DNA from: Myxococcales bacterium
GTDB lineage: Bacteria; Myxococcota_A; Polyangia; Polyangiales; Polyangiaceae
Length of the DNA: 35,662 nt
Direction of reading: 5' to 3'
NCBI GenBank assembly: GCA_021847645.1
Contig: JAJZQG010000067.1
Span: forward strand, 1 to 35,662
This document shows positions 25,779-33,366 of the stretch, one piece after another. Below the pieces are notes generated by a model, which was given only the letters and a program-made list of their open reading frames with translations, had not been told where the DNA came from and made no database searches. Both the position numbers and the translations under genes were made by a program. Numbering within the stretch: the first letter of the stretch is position 1; the number at the start of each line of letters is the position of its first letter.

Positions 25779-26033
25779 TCAGGCCAACGCGCGCGCCGCG
25801 AAGTTCGAGAAGAGCGACAGCACGACACCCACGGTCCAGACCGTCATGACCGTGCGGATGTTCTGACGATCGGCGTTCTGCCAGCCCCAGTAGAACGTAT
25901 AGATGCCGCAGATCAGGCCCAGGATTCCCTTGCCTGCGCCCTCCTCCGCGAAGAGCTTGATCAGAACGATGATGAAGCACACCAGATTGACGATGGCGAC
26001 GATGACCGTGAACCCCAACAGCGCGATGCCCAT
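25779..26033 (-). CDS. Small membrane protein, unknown function
   Basis: 84 residues from the ATG at 26033, preceded by AGGAGG six bases upstream. Two or three hydrophobic segments (about 2-25, 34-46, 58-78) flank the motif 'ILGLICGIYTFYWGWQNA'. Similar short proteins are widespread in Deltaproteobacteria-like genomes and annotated only as hypothetical. It lies between the O-antigen-ligase operon and the transporter gene on the same strand, 156 bp and 111 bp away, so it is probably monocistronic. Confidence 0.7.
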   Translation of the reverse strand: MGIALLGFTVIVAIVNLVCFIIVLIKLFAEEGAGKGILGLICGIYTFYWGWQNADRQNIRTVMTVWTVGVVLSLFSNFAARALA

Positions 26034-26144
26034 GCGACTCCTCCTGGACGAGCCCACCAGGCTAACGGCGCAGCCTGGCCGGTGACAACCAGAAAAGGTG
26101 CCTCGTCAGCGGCCACTGGACGGCTCATCATCCAACGCGGCTGG

Positions 26145-27380
26145 TCATCTCATCGCATGGGAGGTCCACCACACCACCGGGACTCCCGTCGCGAGCACCG
26201 CCAGCGTCGAGACCACTCCGAACTTCAAGTACTCGAAGAACCCGAGCTCGTAGGCGGACCGCGCCCGTTCGGCCACGATGATGTTCGCCACCGACCCGAG
26301 CAGCGTCAGATTGCCGGCTACCGTGCTCACGAACGCCAGCATCACCCAGCCCAGCTTCGGCGCGCCCAGGGCCACGATGTGCGGCCCGGCCAGCAGCGTC
26401 ATCGGCACGTTGGACACGATGTTCGAGCCGGCCGCGATCACGGCCGTGAACGCCGTGGCGCCCCAGGCGCCGTGCAGGTTCACCCAGGGCGCCACCGCAG
26501 CCCAACCCCGCTCCACCAGCCCCGTCTGCACCAGCCCGCGCACCACGATGAACAGCGACGCGAAGAACAGCAGCAGCGTCCAGTCGACACCCGCAAATGC
26601 CTTTTGCGGCTCTTCCCTCTCGGCCAGGATCAGCACGGCCAAGCCCGCCAGCGCGGTGTAGCCGAGGTGGAGCCCGGACAGGAACCCCACCAGCACCGCA
26701 GTCAGCACCAGCGCCACCAGGACCGGCCTGCCACCCGACGGAGCCTCGAACTGCAGGGCAGTCAATCGCGGAGCCTGGCCCAGCTCGCGGCGATAGAACC
26801 ATAGCAGCAGCCCCAGATTGACGATCAGCCCGGCAAGGGCCGCAGGCCCGCTGCGCAGCAGAAACTCGAAGAAGGGAATCCCGCTCATGCTGCCGATCAG
26901 CATGTTCTGCGGATTGCCCACCAGCGTCGCGGAGCTGCCGATGTTCGACGAGGTCGCCACCGCCATCAGGAACGGCCCCATGGGCAGGCGCGCACGCTTG
27001 CACAGATCCACCACGAACGGTGTCAGGAACAGGCAGACCGTGTCGTTGACCATCCAGGCCGAGAGCACCGCGGATAGCAGGGACACCGCCGCCAGCAACA
27101 CCGCTGGGCGCCGAATGCGAGCCAGCGTGGCCCGTACGACCCAGCCGAACAGCCCAGCGCGCTCCACGTAGACCGTCAACGCCATCATGCTGAACAACAG
27201 CAGAATCGTGTCGTGGTCGATCGCGGCGAAGGATTGCGCCGGCGTCAGAGCACCCGTGGCCACCATCATCACCGCCCCCACCAGCGCTCCCGCCGGCCGT
27301 CCGATCGGCAACCAGCGCAGCCTGCGCGTGGCGATGAGCAGGTAGGTCAGTGCGAAGATGGCGACGAAGACCACGTTCAT
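26145..27380 (-). CDS. ArsB/NhaD-superfamily (SLC13-type) ion transporter
   Basis: 411 residues, about eleven membrane helices. The two inverted half-sites of the ion transporter superfamily are clear: 'SNIGSSATLVGNPQNMLIG' in the first half and 'SNIVSNVPMTLL' plus 'GNLTLLGSVANIIV' in the second. This fits the ArsB/NhaD/YbiR branch, which moves anions, dicarboxylates or arsenite, or exchanges Na+/H+. No arsenic regulator or reductase is adjacent, so the substrate is unknown. Length is typical. It is divergent from the diheme lipoprotein with about 220 bp between. Confidence 0.83.
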   Translation of the reverse strand: MNVVFVAIFALTYLLIATRRLRWLPIGRPAGALVGAVMMVATGALTPAQSFAAIDHDTILLLFSMMALTVYVERAGLFGWVVRATLARIRRPAVLLAAVSLLSAVLSAWMVNDTVCLFLTPFVVDLCKRARLPMGPFLMAVATSSNIGSSATLVGNPQNMLIGSMSGIPFFEFLLRSGPAALAGLIVNLGLLLWFYRRELGQAPRLTALQFEAPSGGRPVLVALVLTAVLVGFLSGLHLGYTALAGLAVLILAEREEPQKAFAGVDWTLLLFFASLFIVVRGLVQTGLVERGWAAVAPWVNLHGAWGATAFTAVIAAGSNIVSNVPMTLLAGPHIVALGAPKLGWVMLAFVSTVAGNLTLLGSVANIIVAERARSAYELGFFEYLKFGVVSTLAVLATGVPVVWWTSHAMR

Positions 27381-27455
27381 GGTCGAAGGTGCTGCAGTCT
27401 GGCGCGCGTCGCGCGAAACGCAAGGGGCTTGTCACCTGCGCACCACGTGGGCCGG

Positions 27456-27475
27456 ATTCGCGCCTTCGCGCGAAT
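27456..27475. repeat. Perfect 8-bp hairpin between divergent genes
   Basis: ATTCGCGC (27456-27463), loop CTTC, GCGCGAAT (27468-27475). It lies between the divergent transporter and diheme-lipoprotein genes, about 75 bp upstream of the transporter start. It could be an operator or a small RNA hairpin. Confidence 0.4.
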
Positions 27476-27601
27476 AACCTTGACCAAACAGCTAAACAGA
27501 TGAAGACTCCCGCCGCTCGTGGGCGCCCGGGCCTTGTCCTTGAGTCAATCACGGCGCCTGCGTTGGCGACTGACACTTCGACTACGGAGGATGCGACTCA
27601 T

Positions 27602-28246
27602 ATGAAGACAGGAATGCTGGTGGCACTCGGCGTCATCGCCGTCGCGACGGTCTGGGGGTGCGGAAGCAGTGATTCGACGGGAGGCGGCACCACTCCCGCC
27701 GGCGGCGGAAGCGGCGGGTCGGCCACGGGAGGCTCGGCGGGCGCGGCCACGGGCGGCTCCGCGGGCGCAGCCACGGGAGGCTCCGCGGGCGCAGCCACGG
27801 GAGGCTCGGCGGGCGCGGCCACGGGCGGCTCCGCGGGCGCAGCGACGGGTGGGACGGGCGGCGGCGGCGCGGACTTCTGGACCGATACGTACAACCCGAG
27901 TGGGTCGCCCAACCCCGCCAGCGGCCAGCACCGCCCGGGCGACGACTGCCTCAACTGCCACACCGGTGGAGGAGCGCCCGCATGGCTGTTTGGTGGCACC
28001 ATCTACCTGGCCGGCGGCGGCGCCGCTGCCCACGTGCAGGTCGGTGTCAAGGACGCCAATGGGCTGTACACGGCGTACTCGGCCACCAACGGCAACTTCT
28101 GGGTTCCGAAGACCTCCCAGACAGTCGACTGGGCCAACGCCGAAATCCGCGTCCGCGATGCCAACGGCGAGAGCATCATGAACGGCGCAGGAGAGGCTGG
28201 CTGCAACTCCTGCCACACGGGCGCCCAACAGCTCGTCGCCCCCTGA
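27602..28246 (+). CDS. Diheme c-type lipoprotein with Gly-Ser-Ala repeat linker
   Basis: 214 residues from the ATG at 27602; GGAGG lies 11 bases upstream, rather far. The signal peptide ends 'ATVWGC' (Cys20, lipobox-like). A flexible linker (about 22-90) is built from five GGSAGAAT repeats. The globular part has two CxxCH heme sites, CLNCH (116-120) and CNSCH (201-205), bracketing an Ig-like or carboxypeptidase-regulatory-like beta domain ('GGTIYLAGGGAAAHVQVGVK'). It should be a lipid-anchored electron carrier on a long tether. It converges on the large cytochrome cluster, so a role there is likely but unproven. Confidence 0.8.
   Translation: MKTGMLVALGVIAVATVWGCGSSDSTGGGTTPAGGGSGGSATGGSAGAATGGSAGAATGGSAGAATGGSAGAATGGSAGAATGGTGGGGADFWTDTYNPSGSPNPASGQHRPGDDCLNCHTGGGAPAWLFGGTIYLAGGGAAAHVQVGVKDANGLYTAYSATNGNFWVPKTSQTVDWANAEIRVRDANGESIMNGAGEAGCNSCHTGAQQLVAP
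27728..27847 (+). repeat. Five 24-bp tandem repeats coding GGSAGAAT
   Basis: Five exact-length 24-bp units, in frame, each coding G-G-S-A-G-A-A-T. Units 1 and 4 are identical in DNA, and units 2 and 5 differ at one base, giving an a-b-c-a-b order that suggests a 72-bp (three-unit) duplication. Copy number may vary between strains. Confidence 0.9.
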
Positions 28247-28560
28247 CCCTCATATCCCTCCTTGCTCGGAGCTCGTCCGTCACCCGTGGCCCGGCGTGGG
28301 GCCTCCCATCCAAAGACTATCCCGCTCTGGCAGGGGCTCGCCGCGTCGGGCTTCAGCTCCTGCGCATCGCCTCGCTTGTAGCCGCGATGGTGGGGACCCA
28401 TCCGTCGTTTGGAGGCGCCTTGCCAACCCAAACAAGAGAGTCGGGCCGCGCTGGCTGCCTGCGCGCCGCCGGCGTGGACGGGCGGTGGTGACACCGCGTC
28501 GCCGTAGCGAGCAGTCCGCACGGCGATGGTCGCGGGATGTTGGGAGGGGAGGGGAAAGGC
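28247..28560. other. Intergenic stretch between convergent cytochrome genes
   Basis: 314 bp with no gene I can support. It separates the ends of the diheme lipoprotein (plus) and the CbcL-like protein (minus), so it should contain terminators; I see GC-rich inverted patches but no clear T-run. Confidence 0.45.
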
Positions 28561-30720
28561 TCAGTCGTGGCCGAGCATCCGGGTGGCCATGGCGAAGTAG
28601 ATACCCACCACGAGCGCCACACCGATGGTGAACGCGAGCATGCCGATCGGGGTGAAGATCTTCTTCCACCGTACCCACTCGTCACCCACTCGCTCCTCAT
28701 CCAGCGTGCCGGCGGCCTTGAGTCGATCGTAGAGGCGCTGGCGCTCGTGAAGCATTTCGGCCTCGGTGATCCGGCCCGAGAAGATCACGGGGTCCATCGG
28801 GAACTTCTCGATGCGGAAGTGCACGTTGAAGAAGTGGAACGTGAAGATGAAGCCTGCAGCGAGCAGGGCTTCGTCGCTGTGCAGCACGTGAGCGACATTG
28901 ATGGCCCAGCCGGGCATCACCAGCGTGGCCGTGGTCGGGAACCACATGACCAGGCCGGACATGCCGATGACGAACACACCCCAGAACACCGCCAGGTAGT
29001 CGAACTTCTCCCAGTAGGTCCACCGGTCGAACTGGGGACGGGGCCCGCGGCCGAAGAACCACTTCTGGTGGGCGACGAAGTCCTTGAGGTCCTGGTAGTT
29101 GGGCAGCGGCGAGTCGGGGCCGAACACGAAGCCAAGGAGCTTCTTGACGGAGAACGAGCCCGACTCGTTGCGATAGTCGGCGCGATGGCGCCACAGCGCC
29201 GAGACCACGGTGGAGATGTGCACGGCGAAGTACACGCCCGTGAGGAACGCGCCGACGCGGTGCAGGGCGGCCGCCACGCTCGGTCCGCCCATGAAGTTGA
29301 ACATCGCCTGCGCCCAGCCCGTGTAATAGAACTTGAGCGGCATGCCCGTGAGCACCAGCAGCAGGAAGCTCACGATGACCAGGAAGTGGCAGAACCGATC
29401 GACCGGACTGAACCGGACGAACACCTTGCCTTCCTTCTCTTGACGAACGTGCTCCCGTGCCTCCTTGAAGGCCTTGGGGTTGCGAATCATCAGTACCCCG
29501 GAGCGGATGAACCACAGCAGGGTGTGCAGGCCGAAGAAGGCGAACACGCTCAGCAGCAGTCCGGTCATCGCCACGTAGGTCCAGTACAGGATGGGGTAGT
29601 GGACCTTGTCGGAGTGGTCGCCGTGGGCCTCGTACTGCGCGAACTTGGCGTTGGCGTTCTGGTGGCACTGCCGGCAGGTTGCCACGATGTTCGCCGGCGC
29701 CAGCGGAGAGCTCGGATCCGAGACCGGTACCACGTTGTGGTGGCCGTGGCAGTCGTAGCACGCGGCCACCTTCTCGGAGCCCAGGGCGATGGCGCGCCCG
29801 TGGTACGTCTCGCGGTATCGCGCGAGCCTGTCCTTGTGACAACGTCCGCAGCGCTGGTCGCTGGCCGACTTGAAGCCGTGCTCGGTGGGCTTGGTGATGC
29901 TATGCGCCGAGTGGCAGTCCACGCACACCGGCCCGCGGGGGTCGCCCTTGGCAAGCAGCTGCCCATGGATCGACTTGTCGTAAACCTCTTCCACGCCCAC
30001 GTGGCACTTGCCGCACGTCTTGGGCACGTTGGCGTGGTTGATCGGCGAGGTCGGATCGTTGGCCCGCTTGATGTTGTGGCTCGCTCCGTGGCAGTCCACG
30101 CACGACGGCGCCACGATCAGGCCGTCGGTCAACAGGCCGCGACCGTGCATCGAGTCCATGTACTCGTCGGAAGAGACTCGCGATGAGACCTCGTGGGCAC
30201 CTGGATTCTGGTGGCACACGGCGCAGGTGAACGGCAGCCTCATCTTGAAGACGCGCGAGCGTGGGTCGTCGACCTTCACGATGTCGTGGGCGCCGTGACA
30301 GTCCTGGCAGCGCGCGGCCTTGCCGGCCTTGCCCTTGGCCTCGTTGACCAGGCCGTGGATGCTCTCGTGGTAGGCCTTGGCCTCCGCCTGGTGGCAGTGA
30401 TCGCAGTCCACCGGCGGACGCTCCGAGTCCGAGGCGTCGGCGCCACCGACCGGAACGTGGCAGTCCTTGCAGTCGACCTTGGCATGCACGGAGTTGGCGA
30501 GGGACGCCGGGTTGGTGTCGAGCCGCAGCGAGGGAACGGGCGGGCGCTTGGGACGCGCCCGGCTCGGATCGATCGTGCTGGTCGAGCATGCCGCCGACAA
30601 GGTGGCGACGAGCGCGACGACCGCGGCGATGAGCAAGTGACCTGTCGCGTCGGATGGGCGGACGGCTTTCCGACGTGGTCGCGAGAAGAGCGAACCCAGC
30701 GGGTAAATACTGCTTGCCAT
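28561..30720 (-). CDS. CbcL-like fused decaheme c / membrane b-type cytochrome
   Basis: 719 residues from the ATG at 30720, 29 bp after the large cytochrome gene. The signal peptide ends 'LSAAC' (Cys45), a lipobox. Ten CxxCH motifs follow at 84, 106, 138, 166, 207, 236, 266, 291, 321 and 349. Then come about six membrane helices (about 376-405, 442-465, 483-509, 574-598, 617-635, 689-714) with His pairs placed for b hemes (e.g. His445, 487, 501, 629, 634), as in HydC/FdnI-type cytochrome b. This layout is that of Geobacter CbcL, an inner-membrane quinol oxidoreductase for extracellular electron transfer, which has nine c hemes. It should pass quinol electrons to periplasmic hemes, probably the 34-motif protein encoded upstream. 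The lipobox and tenth heme are notable. Confidence 0.88.
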   Translation of the reverse strand: MASSIYPLGSLFSRPRRKAVRPSDATGHLLIAAVVALVATLSAACSTSTIDPSRARPKRPPVPSLRLDTNPASLANSVHAKVDCKDCHVPVGGADASDSERPPVDCDHCHQAEAKAYHESIHGLVNEAKGKAGKAARCQDCHGAHDIVKVDDPRSRVFKMRLPFTCAVCHQNPGAHEVSSRVSSDEYMDSMHGRGLLTDGLIVAPSCVDCHGASHNIKRANDPTSPINHANVPKTCGKCHVGVEEVYDKSIHGQLLAKGDPRGPVCVDCHSAHSITKPTEHGFKSASDQRCGRCHKDRLARYRETYHGRAIALGSEKVAACYDCHGHHNVVPVSDPSSPLAPANIVATCRQCHQNANAKFAQYEAHGDHSDKVHYPILYWTYVAMTGLLLSVFAFFGLHTLLWFIRSGVLMIRNPKAFKEAREHVRQEKEGKVFVRFSPVDRFCHFLVIVSFLLLVLTGMPLKFYYTGWAQAMFNFMGGPSVAAALHRVGAFLTGVYFAVHISTVVSALWRHRADYRNESGSFSVKKLLGFVFGPDSPLPNYQDLKDFVAHQKWFFGRGPRPQFDRWTYWEKFDYLAVFWGVFVIGMSGLVMWFPTTATLVMPGWAINVAHVLHSDEALLAAGFIFTFHFFNVHFRIEKFPMDPVIFSGRITEAEMLHERQRLYDRLKAAGTLDEERVGDEWVRWKKIFTPIGMLAFTIGVALVVGIYFAMATRMLGHD

Positions 30721-30749
30721 GTGTGACTCGATGTCTGTGTGCGGTGCGG

Positions 30750-33023
30750 TCAGTTGAAGAGGTGGCAGCTGGTGCAGGTCGTGGCGGAGGGGTTGTGGTT
30801 CGTCTTGTCCTTGTGGCAGGCCAGGCACGTCGCGCGCGTGATGGACGACTTGCCGTGGGAGTCGTGGCAGGACAGGCAATTCGAGTGTCCCTTGCGACCG
30901 TGCATGCCCAGGTTCCCCATCGCGTTGTGGCAGGTCTGGCACGTCGGCTTGGAGAACTTGTGGGGCTTGTGGCAAGCTTGGCAGTTGCTGTGTGTGGCGC
31001 CCCGGCCGCGCACGGCCGCCGTCTGCGCAGCGTGACACTTGCTGCAGCTCGACCACCAGTTGCCTGGGGGCTGGTGCGGATTGTGGCAGGAGCTGCACTG
31101 ATGCTTGCCCGTGCCCATCGAGGCCGCCTGCTCGGCGTGGCACTGCGCGCAAGGGGTCTTCTGGGACGGGTTGTGCTGCTGGTGACAGCCCGGGCACGCC
31201 TGGTGCGGCGCTGCCGGCCAGGAGCGCGCTGCGGCCTGCTGGGCAGCGTGGCAGTTGGCGCATTGCAGCGCTCCGCCCGACGCGGGCTGGTGAGGCTTGT
31301 GGCAAGAGCGACACTCGGAGTGCTTGCCGGACTTGACTCTGGGCACCGACGGGTGGCACTTGACGCAGGCATCGGTACCGATGCGCGGCGGGCCATGGGG
31401 ACGGTGGCAGTCGTGGCAGGGCCCCTTGTGGGCGCCGGAGGTGTCGATCTTGTGGCAGCTCACGCACGCGCTGGTGGCGCTGGCCGCGCTGAACTCGTGG
31501 GGCTTGTGGCACGACGCGCAGTTGGTGTGCGGCGCCACGCCCGCGGTGGCGACCTTGCTGGCCTGGTCCGCGTGGCAGCCCGCGCAGCGCTGCGACGCAC
31601 CCGTCGCGTTGTGGGGCGAGTGACACGTCAGGCACCCTCCGGCGGCGTGCCCTCCCTTGGTCGCGAGGATCGCCGCGCTCTCGGCGCCGTGGCACGAGGC
31701 GCACTTCTTGGTGGCGGACTTGTCCCGGTGCGGGTCGTGGCACGTCACGCAACTTGGATGGCCATGTGCCTTCTTGTCCGCATGGCACGTGACGCAAGCG
31801 TTCTTCGCCGCGCCCGCCTGGTGCGGAGCGTGGCAGTTGCCGCACTCGGTGTGCGCCTTCATGCGCGGAACGTTCGCCAGCGGAGACTGGTCCTGGTGGC
31901 ATCGGGGGCAGTCCGCGCGGCTGGCTTTGAACTCGTGGGCGACGTGACACGTCCCGCACCCCGGATGCTTGCCCGCCGTGGTGCCTTCCAACTGATCGGG
32001 ACGCGCCAGGGCGTGGCAGCGCGCGCAAGCGTTCGCCAGCTCGCTGCGCAGCGAGTGCACCCTGTGGCACGAGCCGCACGCGCTGTGCGCCGGGATCGGG
32101 ATCGACGCCGCGCTCTGCGGAGCCCGGCTGTGGCAGCGCGCGCAGTCGAGACCGGGGAGACGATCCGCGCGCTTCTCCTTATGCGGCTGATGACACAGGC
32201 TGCACGCGAAGATGTTGCCGTGGATCATCTCGGTCGACACGTCGCGCCCGGGCACGATGAGCGCGAAGCGCCTGCTTCGCTGCGGCGTGGGCTTGCCGCC
32301 GTGGCAACCTCGGCATTCCGTCGATGGCGCCTTCGCCAGCTTGGAGTCCTTCGCCAGGAAGTTGTGGCAGGACAAGCAGGGCAGATTCTCCATGCCCTTG
32401 TCGTAGACCTTCACCTCCGGATGGCAGGTCTTGCACGACGCCGGCTTGGGCGACAGATCGTGGGTCTTCGAGCCGTGGCACGCCGCGCAGTTGACGTCGT
32501 GCTTGGCGTGCGCGTCGTGGCCCACCGTGCCTGCCACCTGCAGCGAGCTTCCTTGGCCGCTCGTGTGGCAGGCGCCGCATTGCTTGCCCGTGACCTGCGC
32601 GTGAGGTCTGTAGGCGTCCTTGCCCTGGGTCTTGCCGACCCACCACTGCCGGGCGCTCTGCCAGAACCGAAGATCGTGGCAGCGGTTGCAACTCATGCCC
32701 TGGTGGCCGCCCGGAAGAGGCATGCCTGCCTCGGCGGTCTCGGCGTGGCACGAGCCGAAGCAAAATTGCGGATCGGCCTGGACATGATGGTGGATGCCCC
32801 AGCCGCCGCCTACCAACAGAAGCAGCACGGGCAGGCCAATCGCCACCACCAACAGGCGGGCTCGTGGAGACAGGGAGTTGAAACGCGCCGCCACGGCGGC
32901 CAGTCCGCGGCGTGGTTTTGCGTTGGCGCTTTGCTCGGGATTGTTCAACGGTCGACGCCTTCTGCCGACAACGGCGTTTCGCTCATGGCGCGCATGGGTC
33001 GCCTGTCGCGTCCCGGAGCGCAC
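30750..33023 (-). CDS. Giant membrane-anchored multiheme c-type cytochrome (33 CxxCH + one CX3CH)
   Basis: 757 residues from a GTG at 33023. A TTG at 32948 with AAGG upstream is an alternative start; neither site is strong. One uncleaved-looking helix (about 57-76, 'LLVVAIGLPVLLLLVGGGWG') anchors the protein as in NapC/NrfH. From residue 88 on I count one CX3CH (CFGSCH) and 33 CxxCH motifs, about one per 20 residues, many in the doubled pattern 'H..CxxCHxPH.......CxxCH'. The repeat layout predicts a long heme wire with many bis-His ligands (PH and GH pairs between motifs). It should be periplasmic or reach toward the outer membrane. It is cotranscribed with the CbcL-like gene 29 bp downstream, its likely electron donor. 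Confidence 0.9.
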   Translation of the reverse strand: MRSGTRQATHARHERNAVVGRRRRPLNNPEQSANAKPRRGLAAVAARFNSLSPRARLLVVAIGLPVLLLLVGGGWGIHHHVQADPQFCFGSCHAETAEAGMPLPGGHQGMSCNRCHDLRFWQSARQWWVGKTQGKDAYRPHAQVTGKQCGACHTSGQGSSLQVAGTVGHDAHAKHDVNCAACHGSKTHDLSPKPASCKTCHPEVKVYDKGMENLPCLSCHNFLAKDSKLAKAPSTECRGCHGGKPTPQRSRRFALIVPGRDVSTEMIHGNIFACSLCHQPHKEKRADRLPGLDCARCHSRAPQSAASIPIPAHSACGSCHRVHSLRSELANACARCHALARPDQLEGTTAGKHPGCGTCHVAHEFKASRADCPRCHQDQSPLANVPRMKAHTECGNCHAPHQAGAAKNACVTCHADKKAHGHPSCVTCHDPHRDKSATKKCASCHGAESAAILATKGGHAAGGCLTCHSPHNATGASQRCAGCHADQASKVATAGVAPHTNCASCHKPHEFSAASATSACVSCHKIDTSGAHKGPCHDCHRPHGPPRIGTDACVKCHPSVPRVKSGKHSECRSCHKPHQPASGGALQCANCHAAQQAAARSWPAAPHQACPGCHQQHNPSQKTPCAQCHAEQAASMGTGKHQCSSCHNPHQPPGNWWSSCSKCHAAQTAAVRGRGATHSNCQACHKPHKFSKPTCQTCHNAMGNLGMHGRKGHSNCLSCHDSHGKSSITRATCLACHKDKTNHNPSATTCTSCHLFN

Positions 33024-33366
33024 GCCGGGCGAGACGGTCCACGCGTCGAAGCGCTCTTTACGCCGCGCTTCTTCAAGAATCCAAAATCAAGCATCCGTCC
33101 ACCAGCGCCTCGGACAGCGGTCACGATTGCGAATCCATCGCGACTTGTACAGCGGAATCGTCAGCAGCCGGGCGCGCTGGTTGGCTGCAAACTACCAGAC
33201 ACGATCCCGCAGGAAAAGGGGGATCCGCTAATCGCTTACTTGGGCAATCTGTGACGTCGGGTTATCTTTGATTGGCCTACTCCGACATTGAGCAAGACGC
33301 CCCTCGCCGATCCCTCGCAAAGTTGTTGAATCCGGACCCTATCGGTGCTTTTGTGTCCCTATCCAG
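33024..33366. other. Divergent control region of the two cytochrome operons
   Basis: 343 bp between the 34-motif cytochrome (minus) and the nonaheme gene (plus). It must drive both. It is less GC-rich than the genes. A short palindrome GATTGCGAATC lies at 33125-33135. No gene seen. Confidence 0.5.
33240..33267 (+). promoter_or_regulatory. Candidate sigma-70-like promoter for the nonaheme / cytochrome b genes
   Basis: TTGGGC (33240-33245) and TTATCT (33262-33267) with a 16-bp spacer resemble -35 and -10 elements, about 100 bp upstream of the first start codon. Visual match only. Confidence 0.25.

Noticed and set aside
27602-28246. The GGSAGAAT repeats as a CRISPR-like or non-coding array
   Set aside because: Units are contiguous, in frame and without spacers; they encode a flexible protein linker.
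28561-32079. One 1172-residue protein joining the CbcL-like gene with upstream sequence
   Set aside because: The N-terminal part is an out-of-frame reading of the giant cytochrome gene; the ATG at 30720 starts a proper signal peptide and lies 29 bp after that gene.
30654-33254. Open frame of 866 codons on the plus strand opposite the giant cytochrome
   Set aside because: It is an antisense shadow: the CxxCH codons and high GC keep this frame open, it is full of Val/Ala/Arg with no domain, and the minus-strand protein is unmistakable.
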